DNA from: an uncultured Flavobacteriaceae bacterium
GTDB lineage: Bacteria; Bacteroidota; Bacteroidia; Flavobacteriales; Flavobacteriaceae
Reading direction: 5' to 3'
Length of the DNA stretch: 48,722 nucleotides
Assembly (NCBI GenBank): GCA_913062575.1
Contig: CAJXVT010000014.1
Location: 1 to 48,722, forward strand
The position numbers and the translations under genes were made by a program. Positions 33,905-42,709 of this stretch are shown here, piece by piece; the stretch's first letter is position 1; each line of letters starts with the position of its first letter. The notes beneath the pieces were generated by a model, which had not been told where the DNA came from, searched no databases, and was given only the letters and a program-made list of their open reading frames with translations.

Positions 33905-33967
33905 AAGGAAAACTGTATATACAGAAGGATTTCAATTACTAACTCTCACTAACCAAACTTTATAATT

Positions 33968-34495
33968 ATGCGTATAAAATTACTTTCACTCAAAAAAACA
34001 CAATTATTCCCTCTTCTTCACAAAAAAACCTTCAAAAAACACCTTTTCACATTTATTATTACAAGTTGTCTAATTAGCACAGCACAAGCTGACAATAAAT
34101 TAGCTACAATGAACAGTTTTGATGAAACAGTTAAAGAATGGGTTTTATTAAAAAATGTTTCTGGTATTAAAGTTTACTACAAAATAAGTAAATGTGAAAG
34201 TCAAAATAACTTAATTGATCCGATAAAAATGGCTGAAAATCATCTTAATAGTCATGAAACATTTGGGCTTAAGTTTGTAAATGAAAATTCTACAAGCAAA
34301 TCAATCTCTTTTTCAAAATCAGCAACTACTAATGACACAGACGAGATGCGAACTATTAGCATAAGCTCAGGAACTACTATTATTGACAGCTGTGAATCTT
34401 CAGCGAAATTAATTCTTACAAGAAAAACAGGAGATAAATACCCAACCTCTGTATCAGAATATTTGCAAAAATTTAAATTAACTGTTAACAACTAA
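33968..34495 (+). CDS. Secreted protein of unknown family, partner of the giant T9SS protein
   Basis: A 175-residue protein with a long basic N-terminus followed by a hydrophobic signal segment ending in AQA (about residues 25-41). The mature part has two cysteines in similar settings (SKCESQ and DSCESS), likely disulfide bonded, and 'EWVLLKNVSGIKVYYKISKCE' that looks beta-stranded. I do not recognise a family and see no T9SS sorting domain. It ends 2 bp before the start of the giant gene, so the two share one transcript and probably one task, for instance as a surface-bound partner or chaperone; that is inference. Confidence 0.7.
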   Translation: MRIKLLSLKKTQLFPLLHKKTFKKHLFTFIITSCLISTAQADNKLATMNSFDETVKEWVLLKNVSGIKVYYKISKCESQNNLIDPIKMAENHLNSHETFGLKFVNENSTSKSISFSKSATTNDTDEMRTISISSGTTIIDSCESSAKLILTRKTGDKYPTSVSEYLQKFKLTVNN

Positions 34496-34497
34496 AC

Positions 34498-37400
34498 ATG
34501 ATGAAAAAATTACATAAATATTCACTTCTTGTTCTTTTATTCATTGGAATGATTAGTGTTAATGCACAAAGTGTATTTCCTATTTTACCAGGATCTACCA
34601 TAGCAGACGGTAACGATAACCAAGTATTAAGAACTTGGCTAGAAGGTATAAATGTAGTTCCATCTGGAACTTTATTATACAGAAGATCTTCAAACGGAGC
34701 AAGTACAGCTGCCTTTCATAATGCAGTAGATAACAAAGGCGCTACATTAACTATTTTTAAAACAAATAACGGCAACGTTTTCGGCTTTTTCTCAACAGCA
34801 TCAGCATCCTCAACTTCAGGTTACGGATCTAGTAATGAAGCTTTTGCTTTTAATTTAACTACAGACAGAAAAGCCTCAATCTATTATCCACAATACAGTA
34901 TTTATAACAACCCGAACTATGGACCTACATTTGGAGGTGGACACGACCTTCAAATTAACAATACTATGAATGGTGGTTATTTAAATGTACATAGCTACAA
35001 TTCTATTGATGGCAGTGCTTATAGATCTTCTTCCGCTCTAAAAGCATTAACAGGCATAAATACAACTTCAACATATTATAGTTTCGGTGCTGGTTTTATA
35101 ACCGAAATAGAAGTTTACGCAATAGAATTCAACACATCGGCACCAAATATTCAAGGTCAAGATATTACTATAGTTTTAAACACCAATGGTCAAGCTTCTA
35201 TTACAGCACAAGATATAGACACAGGAACAACTGATTCAGATGGGCCTGTAACCCTATCTATAGATAAAACGAATTTTACATGTGATGATTTAGGAGGCAA
35301 CTCAGATGCAATTACACCTGAATTTGTTGGCTCTGTTAATCAACCTACACACTCTCATGGAGGTGGTTATAACCCAAACACAAATGAATTCTGGTACCCA
35401 CAATGGTCAGGAACAACAGTTTACAAATATGATGCAGATCATAATCCCACTGGATCTTTCAATACAGGTCAAAATCAAATTATGCAATTATGGATGGACC
35501 TTTCAAGTGAAACTGATTACTATACAGCAAATTGGGGATATAACACCATAACAAAAAGATCTGGTAGTTCTACAATCTGGTCCTACAACATGGGAGCTAC
35601 AGCTGTATCAGTCTCTGCTGATGCTGACTACGTTTATGCGTATGGAGCTTGGCAAAACTACTTAAGAGTACTAGACAAGGATACTGGTGCTTTCGTGAAA
35701 AATATTAATATCCCTGGCAGTATTTATGGCTATGGAAATTTGGTAGTAGCAAATGGGTATATTTACATTGCTGGTTACGCGAACGGATGGAGTAATAACC
35801 CTCATAACTATCAATATGTTCACCAATTAAATATGGATGGGACATATGTAGGATCTACATACTCTGGAAGAACCCCATACAATATGTCATTCGATGGTGA
35901 AACCATGTGGATTTCTGACAACGGAAACACTATAAATGGAGTTAAAATTGCTGACGGAAGTGCTTATACTGGAGTTGGTGGCTCAAATTCAGTTACTTTA
36001 ACCGCGACAGATCCTTTGGGTAATTCACGCTCTCAGGTATTTGGAGTAACAGTTGAAGACCATATAGCTCCTAACATTTCTCTAAATGGCAATGCGCAAG
36101 TATCTGTTAATTCTGATACGGTATTCAACGACCCAGGAGCAACACCTACTGATAATTGTAATGCTGAGATAGAGGTTTCAGGAAACTTGGATTTAAGCAC
36201 CCCAGGTGTTTATACACTTTCCTACAAAGCAATAGACAAAAATGGTAACGAATCAGAAACAGTTACAAGAGAGGTTACAGTAATTGATGCGACAGCACCA
36301 ATAGCTAAAGCTGGAAGAGTTACAGTTGAACTAGATGAAAACGGTAATGCAACTGTTGATCCTGCTAGTTTAAACAATGGATCTACAGATAATGGATCTG
36401 GAACTCTTACTTTTAGCCTTGATAGAACTATATTCAATTGTGATGATCTAAATGCAGAAGGAGGATCTTCAAGTCAAGCAGTTAACATGTCGTTTACAGG
36501 CACTATAAACCAAGTAACAAGGAGTCATGGTGGAGGTTACAACCCAAATACAAATGAATTTTGGTATCCTGAGTGGGCTGGAACAAATGTATATGTTTAT
36601 GATGAAAATCATCAATACTTAAGAACATTCTCTACTGGTCAAATACAAATGATGCAATTATGGATGGACACTGATAGTGAAACAGATTATTATACAGCTA
36701 ATTGGACGTCAAACAGTCCTTACAACTATACACGAATTGATAGCAATGGTCAAAAGGTTTGGACTTATAACAATGCCAATGGAAATTATCCTTCAGGAAT
36801 TAGTACAGATGCTGATTTTGCCTATGTATTGGCATATGGAGGAAATAGAATAGATGTTTTAGACAAAAATACAGGGCAACTTCAAAAAAGTATAAATCTT
36901 CCTGGAATAGTTTATACATATGGAGGATTGGTCATCGCAAATGGCTACATCTATATAGGAGGTAATGCTAGTGGTTGGTCAACGAACCCTAACGATCAAC
37001 GTTTTATCCACCAATTGGATATGGATGGAAACTATATAAACTCTATAAGCACCAATGGAGTTTCTGTTTATAATTTGGCATTTGATGGAGAAACCATATG
37101 GGTTTCACAAAACAGTAATACGGTATCAGGAATTAAAATATCAGATGGTAGCGCTTATGGAAGTGGCGGTGGAGTTCCCGTTACACTAACAGTAACTGAT
37201 AATTTAGGTAATTCATCTACTGACGAAGGAACCGTTGTAGTAGTAGATTTACTGGCTCCAACGATAACATTAAATGACGACCAAACAATTTCTGTACCAC
37301 AAGGAGCCGAATTCATTGATCCTGGGGCAACTGTTACCGACAATTGTTCTGCAACTATTGAAGTTACTGGAACAGTAGACTCAAGCACTTTAGGCTCTTA

Positions 37401-40182
37401 TACACTAACGTACAAGGCTACTGACAGCTATGGAAATGAATCAGATCAAATCACGAGAACTGTAAACGTAATTGAAGCTGTACCGATCGTAATCACACAA
37501 AACATTATAGTGCAATTAGATGGTAGTGGAAATGTAATTATTACACCTGAACAAATAGACAACGGTTCTAACTCTGCAGCTGGCCTATCAGGATTAACCT
37601 TAGACATCTCTACTTTTGATTGTTCAAATATTGGTGTAAATAACGTTATATTAACAGCAACAAGTAGCTTAGGAGGTTCAGCTACAGGAACTGCAACAGT
37701 TACAGTAGTAGATGACACAGTGCCAACAGTAGTGACACAAAACATGAAAGTTCAATTAGATGCCAATGGAGCCGTAAGTATTACAGCTGAACAGGTAAAT
37801 AATGGGTCTTCAGATAATTGCGCTATTGACACAATGGTTTTAGATGTAATTTCGTTTGATTGTTCAAATATTGGAATCAATACAGTAACACTTACAGTGA
37901 CTGATGTTAACGGAAATACTTCTTCAGCAACTGCAAATATTACTGTAGAGGATAAGATTCCACCAACAGTAGTAACACAAGATATGACGGTTCAATTAGA
38001 TGCTAATGGAGCCGTAAGTATTACAGCTGCACAGGTAAACAACGGATCTTCTGATAATTGCGCTATTGATACAATGGTTTTAGATGTAATTTCGTTTGAT
38101 TGTTCAAATATGGGTGTTAATACTGTAACTCTAACAGTTACAGATGTAAAAGGAAACACAGCTACAGCAACAGCAACAATAACTGTAGAAGATAAGATTG
38201 CACCAACAGTTGTCACTAAAAACATAATAATTAATCTTGATGAAAACGGAAATGTTTCACTAACTGCTTCTCAAATTAACAATGACTCTTCAGACAATTG
38301 TGGAATTGATTTAATGACTATTGATAAAACTAATTTTGATTGTTCTAATGTTGGAGTAAACGAAGTTACGCTTACAGTGACAGACGTAAATGGAAATAAC
38401 GCAACTGAAACAGCTAACGTAACTGTTAGAGACAAAAAACCACCAACGGTAATAACTCAAAACATTAGTATTTCCTTAGGAACAACCTCTTCGGTGACTG
38501 CAGAACAAATCAACAATGGATCAACAGATAATTGTGCAATAAGCTCATATAGTTTAAGTAAGACTGATTTTAGCTGTTCAGATGTTGGTACAAATAACGT
38601 AGTACTAACAGTGACTGATGTTTACGGTAATTCTGCTACGGGTAACGCAATTGTAACAGTTGTAGACAATATTGTTCCAATTGTTAATACACAAAATATT
38701 AGTATTCAACTTGATGCAAATGGGACCGCGACTATAACTCCAGAACAAATTAACAATGGCTCTTCAGATAACTGTAGTATTAAAAGCATTAGCTTAAACA
38801 CTACCAATTTTGAATGTGCTACAGTTGGTGACAATACTGTTGTTTTAACAGTAGAAGACATAAACGGAAATACAGCAACAGGCACTGCAACTGTAACAGT
38901 TATAGACAGTGTACCTCCAACAGTTATTACTCAAAATTTCACCTTAACACTTGATGCAAATGGATATGGCTCAATTGATACTTCTAATATAGATAACGGA
39001 TCAAATGACGCTTGTGGAATTGCTTCTTTATCTTTAGATAAAACGTCTTTTGATTGCACAAATGTAGGCGATAACACAGTTACACTTACAGCTGTTGATA
39101 ACAACAATAATTCTAGTAACTTAACTGCAATTGTAAATGTTATTGATGTAACTGCTCCTGTAATAATTGCTTCAATAGATCAACGATATCATAAAGGAAA
39201 AGCAAAAAAACACGAGTATATAACTAATTTCTCATCTACAGACGCTTGTTCGGTTTCTCAAGTAACTGGTGTAATTGAAGTTCCTACACTTTTAGACCCT
39301 AAAATTGTTTTAAAAACTATTGGACACAATTACCACGAACACCATGAACATGGTCATAAACATGATCATAATTGTGATCATAATCAGCGAGATGATGATA
39401 AAAAAGGAAAACACAAATCTAAAAAAGGAAGCAATCATCACAAGCACCATGACCACGGTCACAAACACAATCATAAATGTGATCATAATGACAAGGATGA
39501 TGACAAGCACGGGAAACATAAAGCTAAAAAAGTGAATGAGGAGGTTAAAATCGACTTTAAGAAAAATAAAATCGAAATTAAATCTGCAAACCCACAAGCT
39601 CTATATGATTCTATTATGCTTAATGGTGGATTTAAGGTTGACAGTGGAGATCTTATAAAATTTAAAGAAAATAAAAAACACCATAAACACCACACTAAAC
39701 ATCATAAAGGACACAATCATCATGGAGATCATAAAGGACACAACCATAAGAAGTCATTTAAAATGAAAATTAAAAATGGTAAAATTTATAGTGTTGATGG
39801 TTGCTCACTTGTATTAATTGTTACAGCCGTAGACCCATCAGGAAACACCACTGTTGTTAGAAGAACAATTGGAGAAACTGCTCTAGCATCTATCTTTCAA
39901 AATCCAGATATTCCAACAGAATTAGAAATTAAAGATGTAGTTGTCTATCCAAACCCTTCAAGAGGTACTTTTCAAGTAAAAATCAGCAACATTAAAGAAG
40001 ATACTGAATTATACTTATTAGATATTACTGGTAAAATAGTAGAACAAAAATCTATAAAAGGTGATAAATTCTCTAGAGATATTCAAATGAATAAAAGCAA
40101 CCTTCCAAATGGAATTTATTTATTAAAGATTATTAGCAAAGAGAAAACTAGTACCAAGAAAGTAATTATTCAGAGAGAATGA
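34498..40182 (+). CDS. Giant T9SS-exported multidomain surface protein (TLD-like, Ig-like repeats, propellers, His-rich segments)
   Basis: 1894 residues. In order: signal peptide (1-24, ending VNAQ); a TLD-like domain (about 25-211) with 'TLLYRRSSNGASTAAFHNAVDNKGATLTIFK', 'FGGGHDLQI' and 'EIEVYAIEF'; an Ig-like unit (222-522) split after C262 by a 228-residue beta-propeller-like insert; a DUF5011-like Ig domain (522-600); a second Ig-like unit (605-918) split after C648 by a similar 240-residue insert; a second DUF5011-like domain (about 920-995); seven intact Ig-like repeats (998-1554); a last Ig-like unit interrupted by His-rich segments (1609-1678, 1728-1750); and a type A T9SS sorting domain (about 1805-1894, 'VVVYPNPSRGTFQVKI'). 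It is exported and anchored or released at the cell surface. An adhesin or metal-binding role is inferred. Confidence 0.85.
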   Translation: MMKKLHKYSLLVLLFIGMISVNAQSVFPILPGSTIADGNDNQVLRTWLEGINVVPSGTLLYRRSSNGASTAAFHNAVDNKGATLTIFKTNNGNVFGFFSTASASSTSGYGSSNEAFAFNLTTDRKASIYYPQYSIYNNPNYGPTFGGGHDLQINNTMNGGYLNVHSYNSIDGSAYRSSSALKALTGINTTSTYYSFGAGFITEIEVYAIEFNTSAPNIQGQDITIVLNTNGQASITAQDIDTGTTDSDGPVTLSIDKTNFTCDDLGGNSDAITPEFVGSVNQPTHSHGGGYNPNTNEFWYPQWSGTTVYKYDADHNPTGSFNTGQNQIMQLWMDLSSETDYYTANWGYNTITKRSGSSTIWSYNMGATAVSVSADADYVYAYGAWQNYLRVLDKDTGAFVKNINIPGSIYGYGNLVVANGYIYIAGYANGWSNNPHNYQYVHQLNMDGTYVGSTYSGRTPYNMSFDGETMWISDNGNTINGVKIADGSAYTGVGGSNSVTLTATDPLGNSRSQVFGVTVEDHIAPNISLNGNAQVSVNSDTVFNDPGATPTDNCNAEIEVSGNLDLSTPGVYTLSYKAIDKNGNESETVTREVTVIDATAPIAKAGRVTVELDENGNATVDPASLNNGSTDNGSGTLTFSLDRTIFNCDDLNAEGGSSSQAVNMSFTGTINQVTRSHGGGYNPNTNEFWYPEWAGTNVYVYDENHQYLRTFSTGQIQMMQLWMDTDSETDYYTANWTSNSPYNYTRIDSNGQKVWTYNNANGNYPSGISTDADFAYVLAYGGNRIDVLDKNTGQLQKSINLPGIVYTYGGLVIANGYIYIGGNASGWSTNPNDQRFIHQLDMDGNYINSISTNGVSVYNLAFDGETIWVSQNSNTVSGIKISDGSAYGSGGGVPVTLTVTDNLGNSSTDEGTVVVVDLLAPTITLNDDQTISVPQGAEFIDPGATVTDNCSATIEVTGTVDSSTLGSYTLTYKATDSYGNESDQITRTVNVIEAVPIVITQNIIVQLDGSGNVIITPEQIDNGSNSAAGLSGLTLDISTFDCSNIGVNNVILTATSSLGGSATGTATVTVVDDTVPTVVTQNMKVQLDANGAVSITAEQVNNGSSDNCAIDTMVLDVISFDCSNIGINTVTLTVTDVNGNTSSATANITVEDKIPPTVVTQDMTVQLDANGAVSITAAQVNNGSSDNCAIDTMVLDVISFDCSNMGVNTVTLTVTDVKGNTATATATITVEDKIAPTVVTKNIIINLDENGNVSLTASQINNDSSDNCGIDLMTIDKTNFDCSNVGVNEVTLTVTDVNGNNATETANVTVRDKKPPTVITQNISISLGTTSSVTAEQINNGSTDNCAISSYSLSKTDFSCSDVGTNNVVLTVTDVYGNSATGNAIVTVVDNIVPIVNTQNISIQLDANGTATITPEQINNGSSDNCSIKSISLNTTNFECATVGDNTVVLTVEDINGNTATGTATVTVIDSVPPTVITQNFTLTLDANGYGSIDTSNIDNGSNDACGIASLSLDKTSFDCTNVGDNTVTLTAVDNNNNSSNLTAIVNVIDVTAPVIIASIDQRYHKGKAKKHEYITNFSSTDACSVSQVTGVIEVPTLLDPKIVLKTIGHNYHEHHEHGHKHDHNCDHNQRDDDKKGKHKSKKGSNHHKHHDHGHKHNHKCDHNDKDDDKHGKHKAKKVNEEVKIDFKKNKIEIKSANPQALYDSIMLNGGFKVDSGDLIKFKENKKHHKHHTKHHKGHNHHGDHKGHNHKKSFKMKIKNGKIYSVDGCSLVLIVTAVDPSGNTTVVRRTIGETALASIFQNPDIPTELEIKDVVVYPNPSRGTFQVKISNIKEDTELYLLDITGKIVEQKSIKGDKFSRDIQMNKSNLPNGIYLLKIISKEKTSTKKVIIQRE
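37489..39159 (+). repeat. Seven in-frame 234-240-bp repeats within the giant gene
   Basis: Repeat starts are 37489, 37729, 37969, 38209, 38449, 38683 and 38923; the fifth is 234 bp, the others 240 bp except the last (237). Each encodes an Ig-like module with the pattern VxTQN...QLDANG...NNGSSDNC...FDCSNxGxNTVTLTVTDVNGN. Copies two and three agree at 70 of 80 residues. Confidence 0.93.
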
Positions 40183-40207
40183 TAAAATCAAAAACATGAA
40201 CTAAAGG

Positions 40208-40237
40208 AAAGCCCGCAATTGTGGGCTTTTTTATTTT
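40208..40237 (+). terminator. Rho-independent terminator after the giant gene
   Basis: AAAGCCCGCAATTGTGGGCTTT forms a long stem (G-U allowed), followed by a T-rich tract. It lies 26 bp after the stop codon. Confidence 0.9.
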
Positions 40238-40283
40238 TACAAATTTCAAAATACTCAACTCAATTTCACAACATTAATTTAAC

Positions 40284-40291
40284 TATTTTTG
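40284..40291 (+). promoter_or_regulatory. -7 element, leaderless-type start
   Basis: TATTTTTG followed by CCAC and the ATG at 40296. Confidence 0.6.
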
Positions 40292-40295
40292 CCAC

Positions 40296-41852
40296 ATGGT
40301 AAAAGAGATACAACTTCGTGTACAATTGGCAGATGAAAAAAAAGAAAACGTTCTACTTAAAAAATCTGCTAGGCATTTAAGCATTCATCCTAACACCATT
40401 AACGGTATAAAGGTTTTACGAAAATCTATTGATGCTCGTAAAAAAGACATCGTTTTTAATTATAAAGTTGCTGTGTATATTAATGAACCCGTACCAGACA
40501 CGTCTGATTATCAGTTTGAATACAAAGACGTATCTAACGCCAAAGAAGTGCATATTATTGGTTTTGGACCCGCAGGAATGTATGCTGCATTGCGTTGTAT
40601 AGAATTAGGCTTTAAACCTATTGTTTTAGAACGTGGTAAAAACGTACAAGACAGACGTAGAGATTTAAAAGCCATCAATCAAGATCATTTTGTAAATGAA
40701 GATTCTAATTACTGTTTTGGAGAAGGTGGTGCAGGAACTTATTCTGACGGGAAACTCTATACTAGAAGTTTAAAACGTGGCGATGTACGTAGGATTTTTG
40801 AAAACTTAGTTTTTCACGGGGCAACAGAGCAAATTTTAATTGATGCACATCCACATATTGGAACTAATAAATTACCGAAAATCATTCAAAATATTCGCGA
40901 AAACATTTTAAATCACGGTGGAGAAATCCATTTTGAAACTCGAGTTACAGATTTTGTTATCAAGAATAATAAAATTCAAGCCATACAATTACAAAACGGT
41001 ACTGAAATGACTGCAAACTCAGTGATTTTAGCAACAGGACATTCGGCAAGAGATATATACGAATTGCTACACAAAAAAGAAATTGGGTTAAAAGCAAAAT
41101 CATTTGCAATGGGCGTTCGTGTAGAACACCCGCAACATATCATTGATTCTATTCAATATCATTGCGAAGGAAAACGTGATGAGTTATTACCTGCAGCTGC
41201 ATATAGTTTAGTAGAACAAGTTAAAGAGCGTGGTGTATATTCTTTCTGTATGTGTCCTGGTGGATTTATCGTTCCGGCAGCAACTGCAAATGGAGAAATC
41301 GTAGTCAATGGAATGTCGCCAAGTAGACGAAATAATTTATATGCAAATTCTGGAATTGTTGTTGAATTAAACATCGACAAAGATTTTGCTAAATATGAAA
41401 AATTTGGTCCTTTAAAAGGGTTGGAATTTCAAAAAGATTTAGAGCGTTTAGCTTTTACTTCTGGCGGAAGAAGCCAAGTTGCACCAGCACAACGTTTAAC
41501 TGATTTTGTAGAAGGAAATTTATCTGTAGACTTAAATTCAACATCCTATCAACCAGGATTAAAATCTGCACCACTACACTCATTACTGCCCAAAATTATT
41601 GGAGGAAGATTACGTAAAGGTTTTGAAGCATTCGGACAAAAAATGCACGGATATTATACTTCTGAAGCAAATATAATTGGTGTAGAATCAAGAACCTCAT
41701 CACCAGTAAACATTCCAAGAAAAGACAATTTAGAGCACCCTGAGATAGAAGGATTATTTCCTTGTGGAGAAGGTGGTGGTTATGCTGGCGGGATTATTTC
41801 TGCAGCAATGGACGGGGAGCGATGCGCTGAAGCTGCAATTGCCAAGCTATAA
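40296..41852 (+). CDS. NAD(P)/FAD-dependent oxidoreductase (COG2509 type)
   Basis: A 518-residue flavoprotein. After about 85 residues of N-terminal domain comes the FAD dinucleotide-binding motif 'VHIIGFGPAGMYAALRCIELGFKPIVLERG'. 'NEDSNYCFGEGGAGTYSDGKLYTR' and 'SVILATGHSARDIYELL' are typical of the uncharacterised COG2509 FAD-dependent dehydrogenases, and the C-terminal 'GLFPCGEGGGYAGGIISAAMDGERCAEA' closes the FAD site. Substrate is not known. The ATG lies 4 nt after a -7 element, so the mRNA should have almost no leader. Confidence 0.9.
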   Translation: MVKEIQLRVQLADEKKENVLLKKSARHLSIHPNTINGIKVLRKSIDARKKDIVFNYKVAVYINEPVPDTSDYQFEYKDVSNAKEVHIIGFGPAGMYAALRCIELGFKPIVLERGKNVQDRRRDLKAINQDHFVNEDSNYCFGEGGAGTYSDGKLYTRSLKRGDVRRIFENLVFHGATEQILIDAHPHIGTNKLPKIIQNIRENILNHGGEIHFETRVTDFVIKNNKIQAIQLQNGTEMTANSVILATGHSARDIYELLHKKEIGLKAKSFAMGVRVEHPQHIIDSIQYHCEGKRDELLPAAAYSLVEQVKERGVYSFCMCPGGFIVPAATANGEIVVNGMSPSRRNNLYANSGIVVELNIDKDFAKYEKFGPLKGLEFQKDLERLAFTSGGRSQVAPAQRLTDFVEGNLSVDLNSTSYQPGLKSAPLHSLLPKIIGGRLRKGFEAFGQKMHGYYTSEANIIGVESRTSSPVNIPRKDNLEHPEIEGLFPCGEGGGYAGGIISAAMDGERCAEAAIAKL

Positions 41853-41871
41853 CTTTTCGTTAAAACTCTGT

Positions 41872-41899
41872 CTTTTGTTAGTTCCAAAACTGACAAAAG
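41872..41899. repeat. 12-bp inverted repeat between the flavoprotein and VTT genes
   Basis: CTTTTGTTAGTT - CCAA - AACTGACAAAAG, fully paired in RNA with one G-U. No T-run follows, so it may be a weak terminator or an operator just ahead of the next promoter. Confidence 0.5.
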
Positions 41900-41901
41900 C
41901 A

Positions 41902-41909
41902 TATATTTG
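41902..41909 (+). promoter_or_regulatory. -7 element of the VTT-domain gene
   Basis: TATATTTG, 33 bp before the ATG at 41942; an AAAGGAAAG stretch between them could serve as a ribosome binding site. Confidence 0.55.
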
Positions 41910-41941
41910 CTGTTGCTAAAAAAGGAAAGAACATTAGGCAA

Positions 41942-42562
41942 ATGAGTAAACAAAAGAAAAAGAGAAAAAAATCTAAAACCAAATTACTGCATCAGTACTA
42001 TTCTTATACTGGTTTCTACAAGTTTATTGGCAAGAGCTTACGTAAATCAATTCTACCAATCGTATTGGTAGTGGTAGCAATCATTTTGTTCAATAACTAT
42101 GTGTACAACATCAATGATGGTTTACATGCAATGACCGAAACTTTTTCTACAGTTGGTGTTTTAATCGTTTTCTTTATTTCTGAAACGCTTTTAGGTATCA
42201 TTCCTCCAGAAATTTTTATTGCTTGGTCTAAAAAAACTAGCGATCCTGTGGTAACTTTAGCCATCTTAGCAACCTTATCTTACACAGGTGGTTTGATTAC
42301 TTTTTTTATTGGAAAAGCCACACTGAGAATTAAAAGTGTAAAGAATTTCCTAGAAGTTAAAATGGAAAAGCAATTAAAAAACACCAGTAAATGGGGCGGG
42401 TTTTTAATTGTTGTGGGCGCATTATTACCGATTCCGTTTTCGATTACTTGTTTAACAGCCGGAATGATTAAATACCCTTTTAAGGGTGTGGTACTATTTG
42501 GCTTGTTTCGTTTCTTACGTTTTGCGGTATATGCATGGGCTATTTTCAAAATGGTTGACTAA
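41942..42562 (+). CDS. VTT-domain (DedA/YqaA-like) membrane protein
   Basis: A 206-residue protein with a strongly basic N-terminus (KQKKKRKKSKTK) and five or so membrane helices. 'FFISETLLGIIPPEIFIAWSKK' and 'GGFLIVVGALLPIPFSITCLTAGMIKYPFKGVVLFGLFRFLRF' match the VTT/SNARE-associated domain (E-x-x-x-x-x-I-P-P-E and G-x-x-x-P-I-P re-entrant motifs). Relatives are linked to lipid scrambling or undecaprenyl-phosphate flipping. The best family is YqaA-like; the lipid is not predictable. Confidence 0.8.
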   Translation: MSKQKKKRKKSKTKLLHQYYSYTGFYKFIGKSLRKSILPIVLVVVAIILFNNYVYNINDGLHAMTETFSTVGVLIVFFISETLLGIIPPEIFIAWSKKTSDPVVTLAILATLSYTGGLITFFIGKATLRIKSVKNFLEVKMEKQLKNTSKWGGFLIVVGALLPIPFSITCLTAGMIKYPFKGVVLFGLFRFLRFAVYAWAIFKMVD

Positions 42563-42592
42563 CCCTTTATCTGGCTTGATTCTTATTTTTTT

Positions 42593-42709
42593 TTAAGAAA
42601 CCTCTCTCTTTACATCCACCACTTTATTCTTCTTTTCTTCACCCTTCATTTTTCTAAAAACACTTTCACATCCTATTGGTGCTTCAAGAATAATTTCCTT
42701 CCATTTCAT
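42593..42709 (-). CDS. Possible 38-residue charged small protein
   Basis: An ATG overlaps the stop of the broken SLATT frame (ATGA), giving 38 residues rich in Lys and Glu (starts MKWKEIILEAPIGCES, ends VKREVS). The overlap suggests translational coupling, but so short a frame may be chance or a decayed 3' end. No family recognised. Confidence 0.3.
   Translation of the reverse strand: MKWKEIILEAPIGCESVFRKMKGEEKKNKVVDVKREVS

Larger units (their letters stand above)
33555..33967. other. 413-bp intergenic regulatory region before the T9SS two-gene locus
   Basis: No open frame of note. It holds a 16-bp palindrome, a pair of 21-bp direct repeats, a -7 element and a 14-bp palindrome, in that order, each listed separately. 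The first 140 bp show nothing recognisable; a run of nine T lies near 33740. Confidence 0.7.

Noticed and set aside
37155..38225. Long minus-strand open frames under the giant gene
   Set aside because: They arise from the Thr/Val-rich repeats read backwards, are low complexity and lack starts or motifs.
39310..39597. Minus-strand 'membrane protein' opposite the His-rich segment
   Set aside because: Its Met/Val/Ile/Phe-rich sequence is simply the antisense of CAT/CAC and GAT codons.
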